Below are positions 39,849 through 51,383 of a DNA stretch of 64,000 nt, piece after piece (the stretch's first letter is position 1; the number at the start of each line of letters is the position of its first letter). The DNA comes from Aulostomus chinensis (Eukaryota; Chordata; Actinopteri; Syngnathiformes; Aulostomidae), in contig JBBMOA010000009.1 in the NCBI GenBank assembly GCA_037954235.1, positions 28,492,126 to 28,556,125 of the forward strand, in the 5' to 3' direction. The notes beneath the pieces are model-generated. The model saw only the letters and a program-made list of their open reading frames with translations, did no database searches and had not been told where the DNA came from. Both the position numbers and the translations under genes were made by a program.

Positions 39849-40296
39849 GCGGAAAAGAACACATGAAAGCTCTGTCAAAAGAAACTCCTCCGGCTCCCTC
39901 ACAGGAAGACCCCATTACATTGTGTGCATTGATAAAAATGGTCCCCCCAATCGCCCTGTGGCGCCCGATAGCATCTCCTTCCCTCAGTGGGTTCCAACTC
40001 AGGCTGTGCAGGCCCAACTATAAAACTGGCCCCCAGAGAAGCAACATAATGGAGTTAAGGACCCTGCTTATGCACCAGATAAACCAAATTTACCGTAACT
40101 TAACGCCAGATCCCCCATATTGCTGGTGGGCACACACATATCAGCATGCTTTGTTTGAAACGTGTCCAGTAACGGCAAAATGGTGGCACACTGTGTACTT
40201 GCGTGTTTGAAAGACGGGGCAGGTTCCATCTGTTGAGTTCATTCTGAAGAGTTTGTGTTGTTGGACTCACACAAAAAAAAAAAATCAGAAGTTTGT

Positions 40297-40322
40297 CTTT
40301 ACACACATACACACACATATGC

Positions 40323-40357
<35 letters not shown>
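40297..40357. repeat. CA-to-GT compound repeat with a 26-bp perfect palindrome
   Basis: A CA run changes to GT through the centre CATATGCATATG. The segment 40309-40334 is a perfect palindrome of 13-bp arms with no spacer. Alternating purine-pyrimidine over the whole stretch also favours Z-DNA. Confidence 0.93.
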
Positions 40358-40359
<2 letters not shown>

Positions 40360-41622
40360 AAGGTGCATCCCTCTTCAAGAAGCAGAGGTGATAAAAGCTG
40401 CAGGAATCCCAGTTAACAACATTCATTGTGCTAACGATTGTGCTGATGAATCTAGGGAATATTTTTTCTCATTTTGGTCTATAAAACAAGCCACAAGAGG
40501 GCTTGGAGACAGGTGTTTACTGTTTGACATGAATAAGTATTACCATATGTCATATCAGCATTGCCGAAAAGGAGGTGGAAGCTGCCGGTTTTAGTGTGAG
40601 GAACTTTTGAAACATCATGAACTTTGAATCAAGAAGAACGTGCACAAACGCACAGTTTTCAAGAGTCGATTCCTTCAACATATTCCGAGGAGTGTTCTAT
40701 GTGACTCGCTGCAACCCTATGATGTCTTGTTACCTTGGGACTTGAACTGGGAGTCTGTTCTTTCCCTGGAAACTGGAGCACTCTCATCATGACATTATAA
40801 TGTAGAAGAATGGCCCTGAGCTGGCAGACTCCATCACTATTAATGGAAGAGGAAAATCCATAATTCTTTACTTGTGCAACTCTGCTGGCAATCAGGCTGA
40901 ATTGCAAGGTTGCGCATCAAGACTGTGGTTTTTGTTGTGATGGATTTCTGTTCACTATCACAGACATAGACTGAAGTGATAGCTTTGGCCCACGCCGTCA
41001 TCTCAGTGGCTCTAATCAGCCTTGATTGACCTCGATCCCCCAGTGACCTGGAAGCCTTGATAGATCAAACTGCCCCGGACCAACGGCTCTCTGGTGCGAT
41101 GGTAGCAGAACTGTTTGAATCAGGATGGTGGCGATGTTGCTGAGTTTGGTCTGGGCTTCTCAAACCTGACATTTAATCCTTAAACAAGAAAACAGTCTGA
41201 TGGAGGAGGTTTACTGAGGAATGAGGAACCTCTGCAGTAGTTTAGAATCCAGGGGTTCTAAAAAAAACAGAGACAGGACCACCCCCCCCCCCCCCACACA
41301 CACACACACACACATTTACTGACCAGAATTCCCTTGAAATATACAAATATTAGTAGAATTTAGCTGTGGATGCTTCTGTAGACCTGCCTGTTCCACCTGT
41401 AGGGGCGGAGGAGCTCGCGACTCTGCCGTACCTTAATTTTGGCTGTCGTGGGGCTCAAATCTTTGGAAACTTTTGGTTTAATCTACCGATGTTGAGTGTG
41501 GGAAGCACTTAGCATAACGCTTCTGCCTCCACATGGAGTTTACATTGTGAATTTGAGCCTTTTGTCAGTGTTTCTCAGTATCAACAACAAACAGCTTGTA
41601 GGGAGTAAAACTAGATACAGTT

Positions 41623-41624
<2 letters not shown>

Positions 41625-41691
<67 letters not shown>
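41625..41691. repeat. (CA)n microsatellite, about 67 bp
   Basis: A pure CA array. A shorter C-plus-CA run lies at 41281-41314, a common compound form in this window (also 10269 and 13786). Confidence 0.97.
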
Positions 41692-41693
<2 letters not shown>

Positions 41694-42156
41694 GCAGCAA
41701 TCCAGCTCAGTGAGGGATAAACACCCTGTAGTGTGGCTCGATCTGTTTACGAGTTGGCCCCCAGCTGGCCAGGGTCGTGGAGGATATGTGTGTATATGTG
41801 TGTGTTAGTGTCTGAGCGTGTTAGGGAATGTGTGATAGAGGGATTACAGGCGAGCTGACCGCCTCTTTCATGAGCAAGAAACAAACATAAAGACAAGTTG
41901 AATGTTAGACAAGCTCAGTGTTTACAGTGTTTGGTTGGGTGGGGTGGGGGGGGCTGATTCTGACCATATTGTTGTCACTAAATTGTGTTGATTAGTTCGA
42001 TGCTGCCGTGTGTTGAATTCACTCTGCGGCCTTTTCCCCCTCCTTTTCCTCTACCTTGCATATTTCTCTCTCAGCTCACCTGTCGAGCTGAGAATGTTCC
42101 TGACAGGTGGCGCCGGTCACTCTCCCCTCACTGCCGGCTGGAGGTGCAGCTGCATG

Positions 42157-42210
42157 GAAGGTTAGCGAGAGCCAGTGGGAAGACGAAGGTTAGCGAGAGC
42201 CAGTGGGAAG
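42157..42210. repeat. Two-copy tandem duplication, 28-bp period
   Basis: The 26-bp segment beginning GAAGGTTAGCGAGAGCC at 42157 is repeated exactly at 42185. It is a recent-looking direct duplication in intergenic DNA. Confidence 0.88.
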
Positions 42211-44223
42211 GTGAGGTGGCTGAAAGAGCAGCAGAGGAGAATGAATCCAAGACACAAAGATTAAAGAAATGAAGTTTCTTCTGTTTCGTCTGCACTGGCA
42301 GCCTCACGCGTCTGAAATCTATACATTTGGGGAAAATGCTATAACCTACAATTATGAATCATAAGGAACTGAACAGCCTTCCATGTTCATTGAATTGAAG
42401 ATTACTTTTTTTTAAATGAAAAATTACACATTGTAATGATGACAGGCAATTCTATTGCTTATGATGAATGCATTTTCTCTTTCTTTTATTATACTTATAC
42501 AAAGTATATCAATTCCATAAAGCTGTTATATGTAGGCTATTTTCTTGAAATGACGTGATTTTTTTTTGCTTCCTATATGTTGTTATTTTTTCTTTGTCAT
42601 GAGACCTAAAGACTCCAAATCAGTACAAATGCAAGTCCCTGAGTTCATGCTTGAGTGCCAGTGGATGTTTGTGTGATATTTGGAGAAACTCCCTCCAGGT
42701 GTTCTGAGACATCGCGCTCATACGAGCTGACTTCCACCTCTTTGTCTTTTGACCACCAAAATCTTTTTTTTTTTTTTTTTGAGTTCATCTTCTTGTCCTA
42801 TTGAAAGCCATATTGTCCAAAAAAACCTTTGAAGAGATTAAGAGTTGGACACATTAAAGACACGCGGTAGATCTGCTTCTCTCCACGTCGTCGCAACCAG
42901 AAGATAATCTGGTGGCAGCGTCTGATGTTCTGATTCTTGGTCCTCACGCTGAGATTTAAGCAGTGAACGGATGGAACATTTTGCTCTTGGCCAGCATTCA
43001 TTGACTGTGCAGATGTGTTGACTAGAAGCAGAGTGATGCTTGGGCAGAGCGACCAGCCCTGAAAAAGAAAAACATGCCGAAAAATACGTGAAATGTATTC
43101 CCTTACGTGATGAGCGGCAATGATGATGTAACCTGAGGTTTGCTTTACCTGTTCAAATGACATCATGTTAGCGAGGAGAGAGGGACCCCTGCTGGAACTC
43201 TCCCTGGTAACACTTTGGTTTTTATGGCTTTTCCACATACATTTGTTTGTATCACTTTACTTCTCCGTGCTCGTCTTTTTGTTGAACGCGCCACATGAGG
43301 ACTGCCGGCCAACAAACCCTTGTGAGCTTTTTTTAATGCTCCACTTGTTGTTCTTTATCTTGTTCACAGCCACTGTAGACTTTATTACATTCCATTTTAT
43401 TATTCATCTATTTCCCAGTTCAAACTAAAACACTTTGTTTCCCATAGTATTATTTTTCCTCACCCACAGAGGCCCTTGATGAGCGTGTACACACGTGTGT
43501 CGTGGTTGGCGTAGGTGCTGAAGGAGGTTTATCGCACAACCACCTCCACCTGCACACAAATGACAACAATGACCTTGTCATCTTTCCACCTGAGAGTAAG
43601 AAGTGGGATATTGATTTCTAAATAAGGTTATTTTTGGATGCTTATTATTACTGAAGTCATTCACAACTCATTACTACTCAGCAAGCCATCACTTCCCAGC
43701 AGAAAACACAAACCATGTCATGTGAAGTATGTTTTTCTTTTGCCGATGAGATTCATGGGAGTTTTTGTCAACAAAATGTGTGTATCTCACAATGTGAGGC
43801 TCCTCAGCAGTAATTATGAACTGATTCATGTGCGTTTGAAAGTGCAAAGTGCATCAACTGAATGGAGTCAAGAGCCACTTCCTCACACACACTGTTTGTG
43901 AAGAGGTGGTGTCATCGACCCCAATTTGAGACCGTTACAAGTTATGATTTATTCCAGGAGTCTTCCGGTCACTGTCAGTCGGGTGAGCGAAGATGCGGTC
44001 AGTCATTATGTCACATAGCAGCAATGCTGTTCTTATTTGGAGTTTTGGGAAACTTTTCATGAACTCCGAGACTCAAGTGATGCCCAATCATAAAACGTGC
44101 ATGGTTTTCGTTACCCAGTGGTGCAATTTCATTTATTACCTTTTCTGCTGCTTATCAAGGGACAGACAGTCACCATATAATAGGCAGACGACCCTCTTCC
44201 TCTCCGTCTGCTTTTCTCTCTCT

Positions 44224-44225
<2 letters not shown>

Positions 44226-44254
<29 letters not shown>

Positions 44255-44293
44255 TCAAACACACACACACACACACTTAAACACACACACACT
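44226..44293. repeat. Interrupted (CA)n microsatellite
   Basis: Three CA blocks are separated by TCAAA and TTAAA interruptions. Confidence 0.95.
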
Positions 44294-44418
44294 AGGCAAC
44301 ATGCACAAGGTATTCCTCTGATAGACCCTAATGGTTTCAAAAGATAGAGCCTTAACTCATACTGACAGGACAGATTAACACACCAGCCTTAAACATGAGT
44401 GGTAAAAGTCAAAGGTTA

Positions 44419-44419
<1 letters not shown>

Positions 44420-44473
<54 letters not shown>
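44420..44473. repeat. (CA)n microsatellite
   Basis: About 54 bp of pure CA, followed by TACG. Confidence 0.97.
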
Positions 44474-44476
<3 letters not shown>

Positions 44477-44835
44477 GAGTGTAAACTGGATGTGTGTTTG
44501 TGTGAGAAAGTGGTCGCTTGTATGATGCTGGTGTCACAGTTAAGTCATCACGCTTTACTTTTCTTTATACTGAATTTCTTCATGGATGTTTATTCACATC
44601 CTGGACATTCATTAGCATGAATGGAAATCACTTCTTTTTCTTTTCTTTTCTTTTTCTACATGTACTTGCTTTTTTCAGAAAAAGAGTAAGACATCAGGCC
44701 AGTGTAGTGACGGTCCTAACTCAGGCTGAGTGTGTCAGACAATCAGCGATCGGAGGCCACACACTCACGCTTGCTCACACATTCACAGCCATCTTGGTCT
44801 TTGCCTCCACCTGCTGGCGGGATGCATAAAGTGGA

Positions 44836-44876
44836 AGTTCCTCACTTTCTCTGTCACACAGAGAAAGTGAGGAACT
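44836..44876. repeat. Perfect 19-bp hairpin with 3-nt loop
   Basis: The left arm, 44836-44854 (AGTTCCTCACTTTCTCTGT), is the exact reverse complement of the right arm, 44858-44876. Only CAC lies between them. The arms are not simple repeats. A second hairpin starts 10 bp further on. The pair lies about 0.85 kb upstream of the fkbpl start codon. Confidence 0.95.
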
Positions 44877-44885
44877 AAATGAGGG

Positions 44886-44910
44886 GCTGTTGTTGGGCTT
44901 CAACAACAGC
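44886..44910. repeat. Perfect 10-bp hairpin with 5-nt loop
   Basis: GCTGTTGTTG (44886-44895) is the reverse complement of CAACAACAGC (44901-44910), with loop GGCTT. It sits directly after the 19-bp hairpin. Confidence 0.9.
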
Positions 44911-45717
44911 AGCAGTGTAAAGACAGGCCTTTGATATTTAGGGGAGAGGAGACGGATCAGACCAGTCAGAGACTGGGACGCTGTCCACCCTCTCAACAGA
45001 AACTACAGAAAAGCTCCAACAAAGCACCAATTGTCGTGAAAGGTTGTTTGTAACGTTGTGAGAAAGTCCGTCTACACTGCTATCTAATCTCCACCTGTGG
45101 GAGGCAGCAGTGCACCGCAGGCGATCCGGTCTGCCGGAAACAGAGACAACGAAGAAGAAGCAGAGGCGTCAGGCTCTCGGATGTCTGGGCTGCGCACTCG
45201 CGATTGTTTACGTCCTGAGCACCGACCTGTGGTTTGGTTTCTTGCTGTTTCGGTCTCTAATGATGATATGAGGTGGGAGAAATGTCCAACTTCCAGCACT
45301 TAGCCAATTGCTCATGAAGCATAGAGCTCCGACTCGCCTGCGTTGCTAACGTTGAGCGACGTTTATTCATTCACTGTAATGCGATATTGTCCGCTAGCAT
45401 GACTTTACTAGCACCCCGCAGACATGCTGTTGATCATGTTGTTCTCTGTCTATGAAACATCTGTCACTGACTTGCTCAGTGGCGTGTTTTTAGCTAACTG
45501 TGCTCCTAACAGTCAGGTGTGAGGTTTAGCTTCTAATCACTGCCGTGTCTGCAGGCCACCTCCTGGACGGTTGTCTAACCTGGGACGCTGCTGAGGGATC
45601 TAACGGCTCAGGATCAGCTGGCAGGTGTGACACTGTCACCTCTCCCCTCTCTGTTGTGGTTGGCATGAAGATGCGATCATCTCTTTATCTTGTTCTAATA
45701 GTCCCACGAACACAGAG

Positions 45718-47312
45718 ATGGATCCCGTTCCCCCTCTGGAACAACTGCATGGTGCCTCTGATCACGACGGTGCTGAAACCACCTCGTGGGTGTCGGTCTG
45801 TCCCAGAGGCCTCTGGAAAGTCCAGCGGAAGCAGATACAGAGAGGAAGTCAACAGACCAGTCCTCCCTCTGGAGGTGCACACGATGCTTCTTGCACAGTG
45901 TCCTTTGTACGATGAGATCAGTTTTAGAGCGTATTTTAATGAGAACTCAGAGGTGCACCCTAATGTCTCCTCCAGGATGTTCCCGTCCCACGCTGGGTTC
46001 CCTTTGTCGTGTCCGTGTGCAGCTCAAGGCTGACGTGGAGGAAGCAGGAGGTGTAGGATCTGAGGAGCTGCTGGATCAGACCGTCCCTGATGCTGCAGAA
46101 GCATCCTTTCCACGATGTCTGGACTCAGTACTGCAGGTCCCGCTGGGTGACTGGACCACGCTGAGGCTGGGGGAGGGTCAGTGTGATGTCACAGAAGCGT
46201 GTGTGGAGGGGATGAGAGCGGGAGAGACATGCGAGGTGAGAATGGAGGGAACACATCTGGAATTCAATGTAACAAAGTTATTTTGAATATATATCACGAA
46301 CAGTGAGTGAGTGGGATTCATATTGTACATGTTTGAAGTACAAAATTAATCAACATGGAATTAAAATCACAATATGACAGAATGCAACTTTCAGATTGCA
46401 GGAGGGAGTAATATTTGTGAAAGTCTAATTCTCTCAAAATACAATTTTATACGAAATATTGTGACGCTGCTGCAACGTTCTGCTTTCAAGACGAGGTTCC
46501 AGTCGATCCCCACAAATGAAACTGAGAAGGATCATGTGAAAATGTACAAAACATAAAGAATTATTTTAAAAAAATGTTCCCTCTGATTGTTACATCTCAA
46601 GTTTCCCAGCACGCGAGTGATGAGTCTTCTGTAGTTATTGTGTTGTGTTGCTCAGATTCTAGTGTCTCCAGTGAAAAATGGACTGGATACGGTGAAGACT
46701 CCAGCAGCCCAGGAAGACCTGCCTCTGTGTGTCATGGTGGAACTCCGAGCCTTCACTCCAGGCAGAGAGTCCTGGGAGATGTCGCCTGGAGAGAAGTGGG
46801 CGTGGGTGAAGTCGCACAAAGAGAGAGGCGGGATGAGATTCCGAGATGGGGACGTGTGGGGAGCAGCGGACAGCTACAGCCGAGCCCTCAAACTCCTCAT
46901 CACTCTGCAGGGCCTTGTCAGAGAGGCGGAGAAAACAGAGGAGCGAGAAACGGAGGAACAAATAGACACAAACTCACAGAATCGTCTCATCACGAACGAA
47001 GCGAGAGCCATCAAAGCAGAGCTTCACTGTAATTTGTCTTTGTGTCAGCTCAAACTGAACCAACCAGAGCGGGCTAAGGCCAGCGCTACTAAAGCCACAC
47101 AGCTGGACCCGGGTGGCGCTAAAGCTTGGTACCGACTGGGCCGGGCCTGCCAGATGGTGAATGAGCTGGAGGAAGCCAGGCAGGCCTTTCAGACGCTGCT
47201 GAAGCTCCAGCCGGACTCTCCTGCTGCTCTGAAAGCTCTAAAAGACATCGCAAGTAGAGAGAAGAAGACGAATGCACAGTTGGGACAGAGACTCAGCAAA
47301 ATGTTTAGCTAG
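45718..47312 (+). CDS. fkbpl: FKBP-like TPR co-chaperone (FKBPL)
   Basis: FKBPL (WISp39) is an HSP90-binding TPR co-chaperone with a degenerate FKBP domain; it stabilises p21 and modulates steroid receptor signalling. Exons: 45718-45874 (probable), 45976-46235, 46656-47312, giving about 357 residues against 349 in human. Exon 1 has a CPRGLWKVQRK segment like the CPDG segment before the mammalian FKBP-like domain. Exon 2 carries RPTLGSLCRVRVQL and the rest of the FKBP-like region. Exon 3 carries three TPR-type helices pairs and ends LGQRLSKMFS, like the human LAQGLRKMFG end. The exon 2/3 junction is clean. The exon 1 donor is uncertain: GT at 45875 gives the right phase but has a weak consensus, while GT at 45907 with an acceptor at 45950 also keeps frame but implies a 44-bp intron. 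An AG at 45715-45716, just before the ATG, suggests an upstream untranslated exon. Confidence 0.85.
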
Positions 47313-47384
47313 AACGAAGTATTATAACTGAATGATGGAATATCATCAGAAGAATGTTGTGCTTCCTTTCAGGATGTAACACTG

Positions 47385-47390
47385 AATAAA
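47385..47390 (+). other. Poly(A) signal of fkbpl
   Basis: AATAAA lies 73 bp after the fkbpl stop codon and is the first canonical signal downstream. Confidence 0.7.
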
Positions 47391-47713
47391 TGTTTGCCTA
47401 CAGCTGTTAACTGCAGATGAACTCCCTCCAACTTGTGTCTTTTGGGTCTTGACTATTTTTTTCAGTGTACCGGAGCATCGGCTCTTTCAACATTCAGTTT
47501 AAAAAAGTCTAAATTCAGTTCGCACCTCAAGTTGGCAGATTTGAACATATATGTAATAGTATGGCACCAGCTTTGTTTTGGAATAATGAACTTGGAGATA
47601 TGGCGGTGGGATCCCCATGTAATACACATATTATTAGACCACAAGGTGGCGCCCGTTGGTTGCTGAACCACCGCCAACGGTTATGCGGGCGCTGGAGTAC
47701 GGTGGTACCAAAA

Positions 47714-47786
47714 TGCCGAAACCCGGGATCGAACCAGGGACCTTTAGATCTTCAGTCTAACGCTCTCCCAACTGAGCTATTTCGGC
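47714..47786 (-). tRNA. tRNA-Phe (GAA)
   Basis: The minus strand reads GCCGAAATAGCTCAGTTGGG at the 5' end and folds into a 73-nt cloverleaf: acceptor GCCGAAA/TTTCGGC with discriminator A, anticodon GAA at 47753-47751, and a T loop with GGTTCGATCC (B box). The genome encodes no CCA, as in eukaryotes. A TTTT Pol III terminator follows immediately (47713-47710). Confidence 0.97.
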
Positions 47787-47875
47787 GATGTATACATATC
47801 GAACTAATTGCTAATTATACTCATATACCATCTTTTCTACAACTCAATTGTTCTTCAATTTGTTGCCTTTACCGT

Positions 47876-48262
47876 CACGTCCTCAGGAAGGCTCCATCAA
47901 GCTTGGACTGCGATGACCCTCGCCTCCAGACTGAGTTTGAGCTTCTGCCCTCAGGCAGAAGGTACAGAGCTCGCACCCATAGGACGACTCGGTACCAACG
48001 CTCCTTTGTGTGTATCAATATGCTGAACTTAGTCAAATGACGTCACCTTTGAGCTTCTTGGGACTCTGGACTTTAGCTGATCGTGGCCTCCCCTCTTGCT
48101 CTGTGTTTTGTTGTGTCTTATGCGCTGGTGCTTGTCTGTGTTGCAATTGTTGTCTATGCTGTTTATTATCTGGTGTGTTGTGTCGTTGGTTGTGTGTTTC
48201 TTAAATACCTTGCGACAACAGCTTCATTCGTGGGACGAATAAATTGGACTTTGGCCTTTTAG
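47876..48262 (+). mobile_element. 3' end of an L2/CR1-type LINE
   Basis: The frame translates to the C-terminal tail of a non-LTR retrotransposon ORF2 (LLPSGRRYRARTHRTTRYQR, then SFV and a stop at about 48038), followed by a 3' UTR ending in a CGAATAAATTGGACTTTGG tail. The tail motif SGRRYR followed by basic residues and SF is typical of L2-like elements. The 5' part is absent, as expected for 5'-truncated LINE insertions. It sits between tRNA-Phe and the ebp 3' end. Confidence 0.7.
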
Positions 48263-48760
48263 GGGAATGAACTGTCATAAATCACTTTGCCGCCTCTGCC
48301 TGTGTTTTGTCTCTTCCACCTCATCTCACTCCATAGCTGCTGATCCAACGGCGTAACGCGTGACCATCAACAGTTTCCACCTGGTTGGACACAACTTGTG
48401 GATCTCATCGACCTTCGTTGCAAAACACAAGACTGATTCTGACCTGACATGCCCTTGAGGAGCACGACGGCGAGCACATTCACAGCTGTGAAGGCCTGAA
48501 CGCTTCACCTTCCAGCATTTTATTTTGACTGGCTCGGACCACCAGGATAGTTTTCAGCGCTGATGAAACTCTTCTGAGTTCCGAGAGAAGGGGGAAGGAG
48601 TCCGTAAATGTGGCGTAACAACTGTGACAACCTGTAACGCCTTCAGATTCTGTCCTATGTGAAGGTTGTGAAAATATAAGAACATTTAGCATTACAGTTG
48701 GTATGTTCTGGGCCCTCCAGACAGAAACACTTTCAAGGTTGTCTTATGTAGAGATAAAAG

Positions 48761-48766
48761 TTTATT
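48761..48766 (-). other. Poly(A) signal of ebp
   Basis: TTTATT on the plus strand is AATAAA on the minus strand, about 110 bp after the ebp stop codon. Confidence 0.65.
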
Positions 48767-48874
48767 GACAGGTACAGAATTCAAGATTAAACTGTATGTG
48801 CTTAAAAGAAACCAGTACGGAATGGTAACTAGTCCACTAGTCCTTCAGTCCCAGTCAATTCCTCGGGTCGGTCC

Positions 48875-49967
48875 TCAGCTCGTCTTGTACTTGTGTGTTT
48901 CGGTGTTGTCTGTGTGCGTCTGTGCTGCAGACAGACGTCTCCACGCATCCACGATGAGGCTCAGCGGTATGATGACCCACAGCGCATTCATGAACACGAA
49001 GTAGAACCAGAAGTAGACGGGATGTCCCAACTCGCTGTGGGAGTAGCCGTCTCTGTGCTCGGTGAAGAAGTACAGCACTGCTCCGTAGAGCTGCCCTGCA
49101 GGAGGCCAGACATTCAAGAAGGATGAACAGCAATGAGCTCCACTCAGTTCACCTTTGGTTAGAGACAGTGAGGTAATGGAGGAGCTGGTCCACTGTAGAG
49201 TCAAGAGACGCTCCAGCTGGGACGCTGACAACCCCACGTATGCCAGTGCCGGCCACTTAACTGAAAATATCTAATAAAGTCAAGAAGACACCCATTTGTT
49301 CCCCCAGTGCCACGCTCTTACCTAGAGAGATGATGAGCTGCAGAACAAATCTGTAAGGCTTGTTGGTTAAGAAGGCAAACACAGCCCAAAAGCTGAAAGG
49401 CCCCCATAACCACGCAGTCACAGTCTCCATACACACGGTGAAGTTATCGGCTCTGCTTGAGGAAGGAACATGAAGAGTGAACCAGTCAAACGCTGTCTGT
49501 CTACAGTCTGCTAGCGTTCAGTGCCATCATAAACTCACATGACATATCGACTGTCTCCCTTGGAGTACTCCTTCCCTGTTAGAGAGAAAGATGATGGCGA
49601 GGACATTTGCGACGTACCACAATGTGACAGTGACACACACTTTTCTTTTGTACTCACACAACTGTGACAGGAAGCTCTGGTCCCCTGGAATGACGTCATA
49701 GTACAGTGAGAACCAGCCCTCGATGACACCATGGATAAAACCACAAACTGCGAACCAGCACACAGCCAGACGCCGCCATGTCCCCAGCCCGCCAGTGGCC
49801 CCTCGGCTACCAGTGATCAGCCAGGTGACCAGGAGAAAGATCCCAGAGACGGAGAACAGAAACACCAGGATCTCAGACATGGATCGATCGTTGGCCACAT
49901 AGCTGGGGATCAGGAGGTCCCGTGGCCAGTAGGGATGAAGAACTGCTGCAGCTGAGGGAGCATCCAT
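48875..49967 (-). CDS. ebp: 3-beta-hydroxysteroid Delta8,Delta7-isomerase (emopamil-binding protein)
   Basis: EBP is an ER membrane enzyme that moves the C8-C9 double bond of zymosterol-type sterols to C7-C8 in cholesterol synthesis. Exons on the minus strand: 49967-49658, 49575-49539, 49452-49322, 49095-48875, all with GT-AG borders. They give 232 residues against 230 in human. The protein starts with a short tail and HPYWPRDLLIP, and hydrophobic EXPERA-domain segments follow. The residues expected for catalysis are present: His79 and Glu83 in CGFIHGVIEGW, and Glu125 in FTVCMETVT (human His76, Glu80, Glu122). FTEHRDGYSHSELGHPVYFW in exon 4 is a family signature. The ATG used lies at 49967-49965, 3 nt into its exon. 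A 37-nt exon 2 is unusually short. Only EBPL is a close alternative, and the sequence fits EBP much better. Confidence 0.95.
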
Positions 49968-50817
49968 CACCTGTGAGGGGAAAAGGAAAACACAAACAAC
50001 ACACATTTTCATGAGTCAGTCACTTAAACAGTGCACTCCCTGCATTCTCGCAAATGTTAAAATATGAAGAATAAATTCCATTCCACATATGAATAAGTCA
50101 TTAAGGGTAAAAGACGACCTCAGGATCAAACAAAAGCTCCGAGTAATTTACGGTGGAATATTGGTGTCCTGACCAGCGACAGACGGCAGGATCTTCAACT
50201 TCACCACTGTGCAAATTTCAGATTCATTCAAAAACATGAATAACTTTGACACCGCGACTGCCAAACTACACACCTCCTGGACGGAACTCACTTCAGCCGA
50301 AAGGGCCGTTCTGGGTGGAGCATGTGACTGCACCGACCAATCAGACTCCTGCAGGGCATTACGCCAGCTGCACATGCGACCTACTGCTTCTCTGATTGGC
50401 TTCTGGTCTCGGAACATCGACGTTGACGACGGAAACCGCCAATGAAAATATATCTCTGACTCCGAATTCCCGCCCCTCGATTTGGCAGCGGTTACACGCT
50501 CCGTGACAGGTAAATTTATAGCATGTTTGACATACCTGGAAAAGTACTTTTTCACTTTGACGTGAAATTTTGGTGCAAATTATATGAAAGAAAAGCCAGA
50601 CGTTTTCAACAGCTTTCAAGTACATTTTTTTAAACTCAATTCTAAGAAATGCAAAAATACAGCAACATTGAAACGTGGAATGTGACATGAATTACATGTG
50701 AGAGGTAAATGACAAAAGGTTATCTTTATCTTGACGTGAATGTAGAATTACACTGTTTTTACTGTATAAATCAAATAAAAAAAACGTCTCCCTTTACCGT
50801 GCCAGGGATTCTAACCC

Positions 50818-50889
50818 TGCCGTGACCCGGATTCGAACCGGGGTTGCTGCGGCCACAACGCAGAGTACTAACCACTATACGATCACGGC
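50818..50889 (-). tRNA. tRNA-His (GTG)
   Basis: The minus strand reads GCCGTGATCGTATAGTGGTT and so on, a 72-nt cloverleaf with acceptor GCCGTGA/TCACGGC, discriminator A, anticodon GTG at 50856-50854 and B box GGTTCGAATCC. The G-1 required in mature tRNA-His is added after transcription in eukaryotes. The nearest Pol III T run (eight Ts) is about 34 nt downstream, at 50784-50777. Confidence 0.97.
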
Positions 50890-51383
50890 GAGCTACTGGG
50901 AGACATGTTGAAGTGAGGAACGGAGCCTTTTTCAAACATAACGTCTTGTCATGTACGGGGAGTTTGATGTGTATTCGAGGTCAGCGGGTTCTTGTCCGAT
51001 TCCTGTGGACTCTTGAAGAACATTCGCGCAATTACTTCGTGATTCACGTGGCAAAAAAACAAAGTTTGTGTTTCTGTTAATATACATTTCTGACGTTGCC
51101 GTTAGCGGGCAGCGAGGCCGCTTGCGCCGTTGTGTGATTTCTAAAAGTTCGACCATAAAGTTAACGCGTGTAGCATGTTAGCTAGCTGCTAACGTTGCAC
51201 CGCAAGAGTTGCCGCACATGTTGGACATTTATTGTATTAACCGCGCCTCATCACAGGAACTTACGCAAACTTCGTCTATTGATGAGATGAATCTGGTCGC
51301 ACCCACTGAAGGATTGGTGATCACGGAAAACATCACATTTATAACTACATATATATTGGCTTAATTTTTCTTATTTCATGCAG

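Larger units (their letters stand above)
28638..45717. other. 17-kb stretch upstream of wnt2b and before fkbpl, no coding gene recognised
   Basis: Six-frame translation shows no exon series with recognisable domains. The 203-residue open frame at 33731-34342 and the 146-residue frame at 42798-43238 match no family known to me and lack support. The stretch holds the repeats listed separately, a diverged TE copy, possible MITE-like sequence near 33530-33610, poly-T at 42765-42780, and two hairpins near 44.85 kb. The part near 28.6-29.3 kb should hold the wnt2b promoter. About 45.1-45.7 kb, with CpGs and splice-like signals before 45716, should hold the fkbpl promoter and an untranslated exon. 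Distal wnt2b enhancers could lie anywhere in it. Confidence 0.55.

Noticed and set aside
42798..43238. A 146-codon minus-strand frame.
   Set aside because: No domain, no plausible start context and no adjacent exons.
43480..43560. A minus-strand stretch that translates to a protein-like segment (SFSTYANHDTRVYTLIK).
   Set aside because: It has an in-frame stop next to it, no partner exons and no family match. At best it is a tiny pseudogene or TE remnant, not supportable as a feature.
45545..46033. A 162-codon plus-strand frame overlapping fkbpl exons 1 and 2.
   Set aside because: It is a shadow of fkbpl. The conserved FKBPL segments are in the other two frames.
47313..47713. Possible 5' extension of the LINE fragment upstream of tRNA-Phe.
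   Set aside because: No reverse-transcriptase motif was seen, and the sequence up to 47400 is the fkbpl 3' UTR.
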